Part shown: positions 24,316 through 33,065 of the stretch, piece after piece
Numbering within the stretch: the stretch's first letter is position 1
Layout: every line of letters starts with the position of its first letter
From: CAZMPJ01 sp964568455
GTDB lineage: Bacteria; Margulisbacteria; WOR-1; O2-12-FULL-45-9
Direction: 5' to 3'
DNA length: 64,000 bases
NCBI GenBank assembly: GCA_964568455.1
Contig: CAZMPJ010000005.1
Coordinates: 35,756-99,755, forward strand
Notes under the pieces: model-generated
Database searches by the model: none
What the model was told of the DNA's origin: nothing
What the model saw: only the letters and a program-made list of their open reading frames with translations
Translations under genes and position numbers: made by a program

Positions 24316-25103
24316 TAGAGTTTTTCAATATAAAAAAGAACGATAACCGGCAAATCCTTATAAAGCTGGCGATTGATTTTCTTTAAACGGTTATGTCTTT
24401 CACCCTTAAGCGCTGGATCAAGCCCACTAATTTTTCGCAAAGCCCCATCTATATCCGGATTGCTGTAGCTAGTAAAATTGGCGTCTCCATTAGTAGCAAA
24501 AAGTGGCTCAATTAAACCGTAGCTATCAATAATAGGTAGCGAACTGGCTTCTTCGGTAAATAATTGCTCAACCCCGGCTTTAAAACCCATAACAAAGAAA
24601 TCATGTTTTTCGCTTTCAAGCTCTTTAATCCATTTTGCCTGATCGCGGTAGCTTATTTCGGTTAATTTTACTTTCATGCCGATTTTTTGCAAGGCTAGTT
24701 TAATGTTATAAACAATTTCTTTAGTTTTTAAGCCATCGGTGTGAAGCAAGCTTAAAGTTTTTAAGCTTGGATCGTTTAGAGGATGGTTAGCTCGCTTCAT
24801 CAGCAGCTTAGAAAACTTAGGATTAGTTTTGTAAGGAGTTAAATCAGGATCATACCCCAGCATGCTGGGTGGAATAATGCTGGCTGGAGAAACTTCTTCA
24901 CTCATAATTTTAGTCGCAATATAATCCTGGTTAATGCAATGGGCTACTGCCTGGCGAACCCGGACGTCTTGAAGTAAATTTTTATGTAAGTTAAAACCAA
25001 GAAACCAAATACCATCATATTTCTTAGGAGAGGCAAAAGATGTGGGGAGTAAAAAACAAAAAACAAAAAACAAACAAATTACAATTTTTAACTTAGTGCT
25101 CAA
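24315..25103 (-). CDS. Truncated family 5 solute-binding protein (C-terminal half) with its own signal peptide
   Basis: A TTG at 25103, 9 bases after AAGGAGG, gives a signal peptide (STKLKIVICLFFVFCFLL) ending near PTSFA. The mature part begins with GIWFLGFNLHKNLLQDVRVR, which in peptide/nickel-type binding proteins lies in the middle of the chain, and continues to a normal C-terminus. At 262 residues it is about half the family length, so one lobe of the ligand-binding cleft is missing. No permease genes adjoin it. Part of the signal peptide is encoded by a TTTGTTTTTTG repeat. It could be a decayed gene given a new start or a shortened functional variant. Confidence 0.7.
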   Translation of the reverse strand: MSTKLKIVICLFFVFCFLLPTSFASPKKYDGIWFLGFNLHKNLLQDVRVRQAVAHCINQDYIATKIMSEEVSPASIIPPSMLGYDPDLTPYKTNPKFSKLLMKRANHPLNDPSLKTLSLLHTDGLKTKEIVYNIKLALQKIGMKVKLTEISYRDQAKWIKELESEKHDFFVMGFKAGVEQLFTEEASSLPIIDSYGLIEPLFATNGDANFTSYSNPDIDGALRKISGLDPALKGERHNRLKKINRQLYKDLPVIVLFYIEKL

Positions 25104-25596
25104 ACAAATTCCCTCCTTTAGCATCAATAGCTACGATAGCTGGGAAATTGACAACTTCCAATTCTAGTACAGCTTCTGACATAAGGTCTGGATAGGCAAT
25201 TACTTTGGCTTTCTTAACTTGTTTGGAAAGTAAAGCTGCTGTTCCACCTGGCACTACCAGATAAACTGCTTTATATTTTTTCATAGCAGCAATTACTTTT
25301 TTACCGCGTTTGCCTTTGCCAATAGTTATTTTTATACCAGCCTTTAAAAGATCAGGTGTAAATTTATCCATTCGAGTTGCAGTAGTTGGTCCGATTGAGC
25401 CAATTACAGCTCCGGATTTTGTTGGAGTAGGGGAGGCGTAATATAAAATTGAGCCTTTTGTTTTAAACGGTGGTTTTTTGCCAAATAATCTGTGAGCACT
25501 ATCGCGGGCAGTGTAAATTGTTCCTGAAAGCAAAACTCTATCCCCGGCTTTTAAAGCTTGAATGTCTTTATTGGTAATAGGTGCTTTTAGTTTCAT
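25093..25596 (-). CDS. Class I fumarate hydratase, beta (C-terminal) subunit
   Basis: The 167-residue protein corresponds to the C-terminal domain of iron-sulfur fumarases/tartrate dehydratases: SGTIYTARDSAHR at the start, IGPTTATRMD in the middle, and PGGTAALLSK near the end. Together with the alpha subunit it interconverts fumarate and malate. Start overlaps the alpha-subunit stop by 4 bases. Confidence 0.94.
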   Translation of the reverse strand: MKLKAPITNKDIQALKAGDRVLLSGTIYTARDSAHRLFGKKPPFKTKGSILYYASPTPTKSGAVIGSIGPTTATRMDKFTPDLLKAGIKITIGKGKRGKKVIAAMKKYKAVYLVVPGGTAALLSKQVKKAKVIAYPDLMSEAVLELEVVNFPAIVAIDAKGGNLFEH

Positions 25597-26435
25597 AAAG
25601 TTGCTTCCTTAACCCGATGAGCATGGCAATCAATGTTAACTGCAACTGGTAAGCTTGAGATATGGCAAGGGTGCCTTTCAATATTAACGGCTAAAGCAGT
25701 GGTGGTTCCCCCCAATCCCATAGGTCCGATACCAGTTTGATTGATTTTTTCTAAAAGTTCTTTTTCCCATTCTTTAGTTTCATGTGCACTGCTGTGCTTG
25801 CCAACTTTTCTAAGTAAAGCTTTTTTAGCTAAGATTGGCGCATAATCAAAAGTGCCGCCAATTCCCACTCCAATAATCATGGGAGGACAAGCGTTAGCTC
25901 CGGCGTTTTTCACGGTTTCTAAAACAAACTGATTAATTTCTTCGTAAGAATCAGTCGGTTTAAGCATTTTAATGGCACTGCAGTTTTCTGCGCCGCCGCC
26001 TTTGGTTAAAAGAGTTAATTTTAACTTATCTCCTGGTACAATTTCAGTATGAATAATAGCTGGGGTATTGTCGCCGGTATTTTTTCTATGAATAGGATCT
26101 TCTACGATGGATTTTCTAAAATAACCCTCTGTATAACCTTGAGCTACACCTTCGTTAATCGCAGCTTTAAGACTGCCGCCAGTAATTTGCACGTTTTCTC
26201 CAATTTCCACAAAAACAATAGCAAAGCCAGTGTCCTGACAAACGGCTAATTTTTCTTCAAGAGCAATTTTGGAGTTTTTAATAATCTGCCGCAGGATTTC
26301 TCTGCCAGTATCAGATTTTTCTTGGGCCAGAGCTTTATTTAAAGCCGCTAATACATCTTCAGAAAGAATAGTGTTAGCTTCAATAATAAGCCTTTTTACG
26401 GTTCCACTAATGTTTTTAGCTGCTATTTCTCGCAT
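25593..26435 (-). CDS. Class I fumarate hydratase, alpha (N-terminal) subunit
   Basis: The 280-residue protein carries the three cysteines that hold the [4Fe-4S] cluster: in AVCQDTG, GGAENCSAIKM and NACPPMIIGVG. It overlaps the end of malate dehydrogenase by 13 bases, so a compact mdh-fumarase operon supplies two consecutive steps linking oxaloacetate, malate and fumarate. Confidence 0.95.
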   Translation of the reverse strand: MREIAAKNISGTVKRLIIEANTILSEDVLAALNKALAQEKSDTGREILRQIIKNSKIALEEKLAVCQDTGFAIVFVEIGENVQITGGSLKAAINEGVAQGYTEGYFRKSIVEDPIHRKNTGDNTPAIIHTEIVPGDKLKLTLLTKGGGAENCSAIKMLKPTDSYEEINQFVLETVKNAGANACPPMIIGVGIGGTFDYAPILAKKALLRKVGKHSSAHETKEWEKELLEKINQTGIGPMGLGGTTTALAVNIERHPCHISSLPVAVNIDCHAHRVKEATL

Positions 26436-27349
26436 TTTTTATTATTTGCTTGTATGGCTTGAGCAGATTTTTGTAAGGCTTTTTCTTCATCGGGAGTTAG
26501 ATCAATTTCTAAAATTTCTTCTACTCCATTTTTACCAAGTCTGGCTGGCAGGCCAATATAGAGATCTTTTAAACCATATTCTCCATCGGCTAAAACAGAG
26601 GATTGGATAATCTCTTTACTATCATTTAAAATTGCTTCTGCCATATAGGCAGCCGCAGCGGCTGGAGCATAATAAGCTGATCCAGTTTTAAGATGACCTA
26701 CAATTTCAGCGCCGCCTTTTCTGGTTCGTTCCACAATAGCCTCAATTTTTTCTTTGGGAAGTAGTTCGCTAACTGGTTTTTCTAAAACCGTAGTTTGGCT
26801 GGCAACCGGAACCATTAAATCACCGTGAGTTCCAAGGACAGTGGCTTTAACATTAGTTACTGAACATTTAAGTTCCATAGCAATAAAGGTGGCCATTCTA
26901 GAAGCATCTAGCAAAGGTGCCATTCCTACCACTCTTTTTGCAGGAAAATCAGAAGTTTTCCAGGCTAAATAAACCATAGTGTCTAGGGGATTAGTTACCA
27001 AGAGCAAAATTGAGTTAGGTGATTGTTTAACCGCGTTTTTAACCACGGATTTTATAATTTCTGCATTCTTTTTAAGCAAATCATCGCGGCTCATACCAGG
27101 TTTTCTAGCTAGTCCGGCAGTAATAATTACAATATCTGAATTTTTTGTGTCTTTATAATCATTGGTACCAACAATCTGACTGTTGCAACCAACCACAGGT
27201 CCTGCTTGCATCATGTCCAAGGCTTTTCCTTGTGGAATACCTTCAACTACATCTAATAAAACCACATCAGCCAGCTCTTTTTGGGCAATAATTCGAGCGC
27301 ATTCTGCTCCCACATTCCCAGCGCCTATTACAGTTACTTTTTTATGCAT
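26423..27349 (-). CDS. mdh: Malate dehydrogenase (lactate/malate dehydrogenase family)
   Basis: I choose the ATG at 27349 because TATAAT ends 7 bases before it with TTGACT 17 bases further upstream; the ATG at 27358 overlaps the -10. The 308-residue protein has the Rossmann motif GAGNVGAECA, the substrate-binding Arg stretch (KPGMSRDDLLKKN), TNPLDTMVYLAWK and the catalytic His in GTHGDLMVP. The catalytic loop GLARKPGMSR, with Arg at position 102 rather than Gln, favours malate over lactate. It heads the fumarase operon. Confidence 0.93.
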   Translation of the reverse strand: MHKKVTVIGAGNVGAECARIIAQKELADVVLLDVVEGIPQGKALDMMQAGPVVGCNSQIVGTNDYKDTKNSDIVIITAGLARKPGMSRDDLLKKNAEIIKSVVKNAVKQSPNSILLLVTNPLDTMVYLAWKTSDFPAKRVVGMAPLLDASRMATFIAMELKCSVTNVKATVLGTHGDLMVPVASQTTVLEKPVSELLPKEKIEAIVERTRKGGAEIVGHLKTGSAYYAPAAAAAYMAEAILNDSKEIIQSSVLADGEYGLKDLYIGLPARLGKNGVEEILEIDLTPDEEKALQKSAQAIQANNKKCEK

Positions 27350-27356
27350 AATATTC

Positions 27357-27385
27357 ATTATAAATTAAAGCAGAAATGAAGTCAA
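27357..27385 (-). promoter_or_regulatory. Leaderless promoter of the mdh-fumarase operon
   Basis: On the minus strand TTGACT, 17 bases and TATAAT (27362 to 27357) precede the chosen mdh ATG by 7 bases. This is the best -35/-10 pair among the leaderless genes. Confidence 0.7.
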
Positions 27386-27390
27386 AAATA

Positions 27391-28497
27391 TTAAGCCGCA
27401 AACCTTAAACAGGCCTCGGCAATCAATTCTGCAGCAATTTGTGACTCTTGCTCTTGTTGGGAGACCCCTGTTTCAGGATTAAAACTCTCTCCAATAAGAT
27501 CAAGCCACATACCGCTACTTGGAGGGCCTGGGTGAGTATTAGTTTCAAGTGCGTAAATTGCACCGGCCTCGTCAAAAATAAAATCGGTTCCCCTAAGTAA
27601 TGATCTTGCGGGGTGTTCCCCGATTAATTGGGCGTATTTTACTGCCAAAGGAGGAATTCTTCGATCAAAAGGAAGTACGTTTGCTTGAGCAAAAGCTCTG
27701 CCTAGTTTTGAGTTTCTTATAAAGATTTCATATTGTTTATCTGATAACAATCTTCCTTCTTTTTCTTGGGGAGGAGCCAAATCAAAAGCGATTCCTCCCT
27801 GCTTTGCGTTAGAGCAAAATAAGTGGCCAGGGTTAAAAAGGAGTATGCCGCCAATTATTTCTCTGCCAAAGGTTACAACTCGCATTGAAAAAGCTATTGG
27901 GCCTACCGGAATACGTTCTTGTGCGATAAAAGTGTTTAAATCATAATCTCTGAATAATTGGGTAAGTTGACCTTCGTTACTTACTAAGAAAACTTCTTTT
28001 CCTCCGGAACTATAGGTCCACTTATAAAGCAATGGGCTTTTTCTGTGTCTTTGAAGCAGATTGGTAACAGCAGCGTGAGTCAAGCTTCGCAAAGGAATAT
28101 CTTCTAGTAAAACAGTATTGGGGGCAGGAATATTGTGATTTAGACAAAATCGATAAAAATGGTTCTTTAAGCTAATATCACCCGTATCAGGTAATTTTAT
28201 TCTTTCAATTTTTTTTCCAACCGTATCAGCTATTTCTTCTTCAAGATCATTACATGGTCCGTTTCTTGGTATGCTTTCTGGATCTGAAAAAACAACTCCC
28301 GGAGAAAATTCTTGTAATGCTCTAATTTGTTCGGCTCTATAATTAAGATCACCTAGGGCCTGGCTAGGATTTTTAAAAAAAGTCTCAACTCTTGCTCCGA
28401 ATCTTTTTTGAGCAACATTGCTTGTAGCCACATATGTTTGTCCATAGGTGGTTTTAAAGTTAGATCGATTTCCTATTAAAGCAATTCTTATTGTCAT
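27391..28497 (-). CDS. ATP-grasp domain protein
   Basis: The 368-residue protein resembles ATP-grasp ligases: an N-terminal preATP-grasp part (IRIALIGNRSNF), an ATP-binding Lys/Gly loop (LLYKWTYSSGGKEVF), VAQERIP-like IAQERIPVG, and the metal-binding ending GTDFIFDEAGAIYALETNTH with the terminal Glu/Asn. The fold resembles RimK/glutathione synthetase, which join an amino acid to a carboxylate. The substrate is unknown. It is divergent from the phosphoesterase gene, and both have sigma-28-like promoter sequences in the shared gap. Confidence 0.8.
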   Translation of the reverse strand: MTIRIALIGNRSNFKTTYGQTYVATSNVAQKRFGARVETFFKNPSQALGDLNYRAEQIRALQEFSPGVVFSDPESIPRNGPCNDLEEEIADTVGKKIERIKLPDTGDISLKNHFYRFCLNHNIPAPNTVLLEDIPLRSLTHAAVTNLLQRHRKSPLLYKWTYSSGGKEVFLVSNEGQLTQLFRDYDLNTFIAQERIPVGPIAFSMRVVTFGREIIGGILLFNPGHLFCSNAKQGGIAFDLAPPQEKEGRLLSDKQYEIFIRNSKLGRAFAQANVLPFDRRIPPLAVKYAQLIGEHPARSLLRGTDFIFDEAGAIYALETNTHPGPPSSGMWLDLIGESFNPETGVSQQEQESQIAAELIAEACLRFAA

Positions 28498-28511
28498 GGC
28501 TTTCTTATTAT

Positions 28512-28539
28512 TTCTCGATAAATCATAGGTTTAATTTCA
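28512..28539 (-). promoter_or_regulatory. Weak sigma-28-like promoter, ATP-grasp gene
   Basis: On the minus strand TGAAATTA (28539 to 28532), 12 bases and ATCGAGAA (28519 to 28512), 14 bases before the ATG. It differs from the other sites by one base in the -35 and by CGAGAA in place of CGATAA. Its -35 is 7 bases from that of the opposing promoter. Confidence 0.45.
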
Positions 28540-28546
28540 GTTTTTT

Positions 28547-28574
28547 TGAAATTTCCAGCTTTATTTGCCGATAA
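28547..28574 (+). promoter_or_regulatory. Sigma-28-like promoter, phosphoesterase gene
   Basis: TGAAATTT (28547-28554), 12 bases and GCCGATAA (28567-28574); both boxes are identical to the site before the FN3 gene. A GGTAGGAAA ribosome site and ATG follow at 28587. Confidence 0.75.
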
Positions 28575-28586
28575 AAAGGTAGGAAA

Positions 28587-30116
28587 ATGACACTATTACT
28601 TAATCGAGCAACATTAAGAGCTTATGGTGGAAGGGCGGCCTCGGCTGACCTTAGGGTGAAGTCATGGGCTTTTGTTAATCGCAGGCTAATGGCCAGAAAA
28701 CTGGGGCAAGTGGCAGGCGTTAAGGTTGATGCAGAAAAATTAGAAAAGAATTTGCGCTTTTTAGAAAATCGCAACGTTATTAGAATTTCCAGAGGTAAGA
28801 TTTTTTATGTGGATAAAACTTTTGATTTAGGCGAAGAGGGTAGTGGCGTTGTAGATTTAGCCAAAACACTTGCCAAGGCGATTTCAAAAGAAATTGATCC
28901 CAGAGTTTTCTCTCCTTTACTGCAAAAAGTTCCAGACCTGGCGTTTATTTACCCCAGATTGGGTAGATTAGCTAAAGCTAGAATAAACATGGGCCACCCA
29001 CTATTAAAACTTAGAGCGCTAGAGACCACGGCGAAAAGAATTTTAATCAAATTAAATGAGCGGGAAGCAGAAAAAGCCCGCCAGACTACAGCGCAAAACC
29101 ATGAGCACACCGCAGCAAATATCCAAACAGTAGAAAGAAAAATGGCTGAAGTGCGGGCTATGTCAATGAAGGAGATATATAAATTTTTTAATCCTGCCAC
29201 CGGAGACGCTTACCGCCAAATGGTTTATCCGGCTGGCAAGTTTGATATTAATCCTAAACACAAACAAAAAAAAGCTCGTCTTGCTTTGGTTGTTTCAGAT
29301 TTGCACTTAAACACAGAACCGCATCCCAAAACCGAAGATTTGCTGCGTTTTTTCATGCTGGCTTATAATTTACGCGCGGAAGTTGTATTAAACGGTGATA
29401 TCTACGATTTCTTTGTCTGGCGTTCTACTTTAATGAGAATCAGAGAAGCTAATCCTGATATTATGAATGCCATTGATCGCATGGCTAATGTGCTTTATAT
29501 CGTGGGCAACCATGATCGAGCCATGAAACAAGTTGCGCCATCTGGCAAGTTTGGCCTAAACGTGCATGTTGAAGAAACTTATTATGGTAATCATGTTTAC
29601 TTTGAGCATGGGCACCAGAGTGATAAATATAATAAGGATAGTACTAATATAGGTCTTTATATTGTAAAGCTTGGTACCTGGCTGAAGAAGAGGTTTTTAG
29701 TTAGGAAACTTTGGCCTAGTTTTATGGACTGGATGGAGGTTATAGGCAGGCTTCTTGTTAGGGAAGAAAAGTGGAAAGCAAATAAGATTAATTCTTTGGT
29801 TGAGCGGGTCAGGGCAGTTGTTAAGGATTTGGAAGTTAAAGGCAATGGGCCTTTTACTAAAGAAAACCCTCTAATTTATGTTCGCGGCCATGATCATGGT
29901 GCAGGCTATTGGTTTACTATCCAGGATATTATTAAAGCTATTAATGAAGATCCAGAGTTAGCCGGCAAAGTCAGGTATTGCACGACCGGCAGCTGGAAAG
30001 GCGAAGAGTCTTACTCTGTGGCACTTGATTTTTCTCATCCAGACCGCGTTTACCCTTATCCTTTTATCTGGAAACCAGCTTACGATCAGTTTGTGGCTTT
30101 TACAAGCGAGGCATAG
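28587..30116 (+). CDS. Calcineurin-like metallophosphoesterase with N-terminal extension
   Basis: The 509-residue protein holds a complete binuclear metal site: SDLHLNTEPH (about residue 238), NGDIYDF, GNHDRAM, HGHQSD and GHDHGAG. This order is that of LpxH-like and related phosphoesterases, but the 230-residue N-terminal extension is foreign to them. That part includes a possible winged-helix-like segment (LEKNLRFLENRNVIRISRGK) and long helices. Substrate is unknown. It is divergent from the ATP-grasp gene, with sigma-28-like promoters, and overlaps the 3' end of rsmA by 31 bases. Confidence 0.85.
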   Translation: MTLLLNRATLRAYGGRAASADLRVKSWAFVNRRLMARKLGQVAGVKVDAEKLEKNLRFLENRNVIRISRGKIFYVDKTFDLGEEGSGVVDLAKTLAKAISKEIDPRVFSPLLQKVPDLAFIYPRLGRLAKARINMGHPLLKLRALETTAKRILIKLNEREAEKARQTTAQNHEHTAANIQTVERKMAEVRAMSMKEIYKFFNPATGDAYRQMVYPAGKFDINPKHKQKKARLALVVSDLHLNTEPHPKTEDLLRFFMLAYNLRAEVVLNGDIYDFFVWRSTLMRIREANPDIMNAIDRMANVLYIVGNHDRAMKQVAPSGKFGLNVHVEETYYGNHVYFEHGHQSDKYNKDSTNIGLYIVKLGTWLKKRFLVRKLWPSFMDWMEVIGRLLVREEKWKANKINSLVERVRAVVKDLEVKGNGPFTKENPLIYVRGHDHGAGYWFTIQDIIKAINEDPELAGKVRYCTTGSWKGEESYSVALDFSHPDRVYPYPFIWKPAYDQFVAFTSEA

Positions 30117-30910
30117 TTAGCTAAAAGCACGAATTCTTCAATACTCAAAGTTTCCGGTCGGCGATTTAAATCAATTTTTACATCTCCAAGATTAAATTTA
30201 GCCAATGAATTTCTAATCTTTTTCCTTCTCTGTTGAAAGGCGGCATGCATAATATCAAAAAACAATTTTTCGTCTTTAACCATATAGCGGGGAGTTTTGT
30301 GCGGCCTTAAAACTACCACAGCAGAGCCAACTTCTGGCCAGGGTAAGAAAGATGATTTTGAAACTAGAGAGTTTATTTCTACTTCAGCATAAAATTGGGT
30401 GAAAATGGAAAAAGAACCAAATTTTTTGGTTCCTGGCTTAGCCGTCATTCTTTCAGCCACTTCTTTTTGAACCATGAGCACAGCTAATTCTGGTTTTTCT
30501 TTGGCTTTTATAATTTTCTCTACAATTGGAGCAGTGATGTAGTAGGGCAAGTTGCCGATTACTTTATATTTGCGGCCTAAAATAAGTTCTTTTAAATCAA
30601 CCCTTAATATATCTTTAGCCACAAAAGCAATATTGGCTAATTGCTTTAAAACTTGCTTGCTAATTTGAACTAATTCTTTATCCACTTCAACAGCAATGAC
30701 TTGATAAACGAGTTTGGCAATTTCTGATGTGACAACGCCAAGGCCAGATCCGATTTCAATTACCAAATCATCACTATTAAGTTCTGCAGCATCAATGATG
30801 CGTTGTAAAACTTTGGGGTCAATTAAAAAGTGCTGACCCAGCCTTTTCCTCGGCCGGCGGTTATAAGTTCCTAGTAATTCTTTAGTTATTTGGGCAAGAG
30901 TAGGTGTCAT
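30086..30910 (-). CDS. rsmA: 16S rRNA dimethyladenosine transferase
   Basis: The 274-residue protein has QHFLIDPKVLQRI, the SAM motif EIGSGLGVVT and the catalytic GNLPYYIT. It dimethylates two adjacent adenines near the 3' end of 16S rRNA. The start abuts the pdxA stop, the same pdxA-rsmA order as in E. coli. Confidence 0.96.
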   Translation of the reverse strand: MTPTLAQITKELLGTYNRRPRKRLGQHFLIDPKVLQRIIDAAELNSDDLVIEIGSGLGVVTSEIAKLVYQVIAVEVDKELVQISKQVLKQLANIAFVAKDILRVDLKELILGRKYKVIGNLPYYITAPIVEKIIKAKEKPELAVLMVQKEVAERMTAKPGTKKFGSFSIFTQFYAEVEINSLVSKSSFLPWPEVGSAVVVLRPHKTPRYMVKDEKLFFDIMHAAFQQRRKKIRNSLAKFNLGDVKIDLNRRPETLSIEEFVLLANYASLVKATN

Positions 30911-31894
30911 TTATCTAGTCTTAACAAAGTGGGCGGCGACTTTAATAGCTTCGATCAAACTAGTAGGATTAGCCCAGCCTTTACCCGCAATATCAAAACC
31001 AGTGCCATGGTCAACCGAGGTTCTTATAATAGGCAGGCCAACGGTAACATTGACCGAATGATTAAAAGATAAAAGCTTTAAAGGAATTAAGCCCTGGTCA
31101 TGGTACATAGCAATCACAATATCAAACACACCGCTTTTGGCTAAATAAAAAATTGCATCAGGAGAAATAGGGCCCTTAACATTGATTCCCAGTTTTTTAG
31201 CTTCAGCTACAGCTGGTGCAATAATTTTTATTTCTTCATTTCCAAAAATTCCCGATTCCCCGGCATGAGGGTTAAGTCCTGCTACTCCAATCCTTGGTTT
31301 TTTACCTCTGGCTTTGCCAAGAGTTTCATGGGCTAATTGAATTAAATGGATTAATTTATTTTTATCCAGTTTTTTGCTTATGTCTTTTAGGGGTACGTGT
31401 GTAGTGGCTAGCATAACCCAAAAATTATCAGCCACAAACATCATGGCTGGTCTTTTGCTTTTGGTTTTAGCAGCCAAAAGTTCAGTATGGCCTTGATATT
31501 TGTAACCAGCTTTATGAATAGCTTCTTTATTAATTGGTCCGGTAACTATGGCATCAATTTCTTTATCCATGGCTAGTTCAGCAGCTTTTTCCACGTATTC
31601 AATCGCAGCTTTACCAGCATATTTTGAGACTTGTCCCATTTTTAAACGAGAAACATTGATATTGTCTAAATCAAGCACATCGATAACACCTTTGCTAAAT
31701 TTTGCTTGAGAAACTTTTTTAATGGAGTTGATTTCAAGTTTGGTTTTTAAAGCTTTGCGCATGGATTTGCGGTCACCAATCACAATGCAATTGGCTAGCA
31801 ACTGAATTTCTGGATTAGTTAAAGCCTTAGCGCAGATTTCTGGGCCAATACCAGCTGGATCACCCATAGTAATACCAATAATGGGTTTATGCAC
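30911..31894 (-). CDS. pdxA: 4-hydroxythreonine-4-phosphate dehydrogenase
   Basis: The 327-residue protein shows ITMGDPAGIGPEI, HTELLAAKT with a metal-binding His, NPHAGESG, and MYHDQGLIPLKLL. It catalyses the NAD-dependent step to 3-amino-1-hydroxyacetone phosphate in the DXP-dependent route to pyridoxal phosphate. It overlaps the aminotransferase gene upstream by 8 bases; that enzyme needs the cofactor made here. Confidence 0.96.
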   Translation of the reverse strand: MHKPIIGITMGDPAGIGPEICAKALTNPEIQLLANCIVIGDRKSMRKALKTKLEINSIKKVSQAKFSKGVIDVLDLDNINVSRLKMGQVSKYAGKAAIEYVEKAAELAMDKEIDAIVTGPINKEAIHKAGYKYQGHTELLAAKTKSKRPAMMFVADNFWVMLATTHVPLKDISKKLDKNKLIHLIQLAHETLGKARGKKPRIGVAGLNPHAGESGIFGNEEIKIIAPAVAEAKKLGINVKGPISPDAIFYLAKSGVFDIVIAMYHDQGLIPLKLLSFNHSVNVTVGLPIIRTSVDHGTGFDIAGKGWANPTSLIEAIKVAAHFVKTR

Positions 31895-33065
31895 TGTAAC
31901 GTATTCCTGCTTTTCTCATACGTTCAATAGCTTCTTTAATTTTTGCATCACTGTCAACTAAGGCGATTCGGACATATCCTTCACCCAGATCCCCAAAACC
32001 AGTTCCAGGAGAAACACACACGCCGATAGTATGGATTAAATGCTCAACAAATGACATAGAAGTAAAACCTTTGGGCACAGGCACCCAAAGATAAAAAGTG
32101 GCTGTAGGCTTTTTTAAATTCCAGCCCAGAGAATTTAGACCTTCCACCATAATATCGCGTTTCTTTTGGTAGCCAGAGCGCATATCATCAAAATAACCAT
32201 TTTTCATTTTTAAAGCCACAGTTCCAGCCTTAACTGTTGCGCCAAAAGGACCATAGTCAAGATTGGTTTTAATATTTTTTAAAGATGCAATTAAATTGGG
32301 ATTACCTACTACAAAGCCTAGCCGCCAGCCAGCCATGCCAAAAGTTTTTGATAAACTGTGAAATTCAACACAAACATCTTTGGCACCAGGAATGGACAAG
32401 CAAGACACTGGTTTTTTGCCGTCAAAGTAAATTTCTGCATAAGCAAAATCATGGATTAAAATTAAATCGTTCTTTTTAGCAAAAGCCACTGCTTTTTCAA
32501 AAAACTCTCTAGGCGCGGTTGCTCCGGTTGGATTGGTAGGGTAAGTAATGGTTAAAATTTTTGCCTTCTTAGCAACTTTTTTATCAATCTTATCTAAATC
32601 AGGAATAAAATTATTTTCTTCATTAAGCGGAAGAATCACTGGGTTTGCCCCAGTTAAGATTGGTCCGCGGAAGTGTGATGGGTAAATAGGCATGGGGACC
32701 AAGATTGTGTCGCCTGGATTAAGAAAAGCAAAATAAAAATGGACTAAACCTTCTTTACTGCCGACTAAAATAGCAACTTCGTTTTTCTCAATATCAATAT
32801 TGTATTGTCTTTTACACCATTCTTGCGCTGCAGTAATAAAAGCCGGGTCGCCTTCAAACGAAGAATATTTGTGGGTAACCGGCTTACTTAACGCCTCAAT
32901 ATGAGCCTGGACCACTTCTTGGGGTGGTTGATGGCTGGGAGAGCCAATGGTTAAATCAACCAGATCTTTGCCTTTGGCGCGCTCTTCGTTTTTTAACTTG
33001 TCCAGTAAGGCAAAAACATAAATGGGTAATTTAGCTAAACGCTCTGCTTCTTTAAATTTTTTCAT
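31887..33065 (-). CDS. Class I/II aminotransferase, LL-diaminopimelate aminotransferase-like
   Basis: The 392-residue protein is a fold-type I PLP enzyme. The Schiff-base Lys is in FHSLSKTFGMAGWRLG, and the PLP-phosphate Asp/Tyr region reads IHDFAYAEIYFDG. N-terminal DLTIGSPSHQPPQEVV and overall length are like DapL/DapC relatives, which transfer an amino group in lysine and peptidoglycan precursor synthesis. An alanine- or aspartate-type specificity cannot be excluded. It overlaps lipA by 4 bases. Confidence 0.85.
   Translation of the reverse strand: MKKFKEAERLAKLPIYVFALLDKLKNEERAKGKDLVDLTIGSPSHQPPQEVVQAHIEALSKPVTHKYSSFEGDPAFITAAQEWCKRQYNIDIEKNEVAILVGSKEGLVHFYFAFLNPGDTILVPMPIYPSHFRGPILTGANPVILPLNEENNFIPDLDKIDKKVAKKAKILTITYPTNPTGATAPREFFEKAVAFAKKNDLILIHDFAYAEIYFDGKKPVSCLSIPGAKDVCVEFHSLSKTFGMAGWRLGFVVGNPNLIASLKNIKTNLDYGPFGATVKAGTVALKMKNGYFDDMRSGYQKKRDIMVEGLNSLGWNLKKPTATFYLWVPVPKGFTSMSFVEHLIHTIGVCVSPGTGFGDLGEGYVRIALVDSDAKIKEAIERMRKAGIRYSA

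Noticed and set aside
25040..25085. AAAAAACAAAAAAC run as a regulatory tract.
   Set aside because: It lies within coding sequence of the signal peptide and needs no separate regulatory role.
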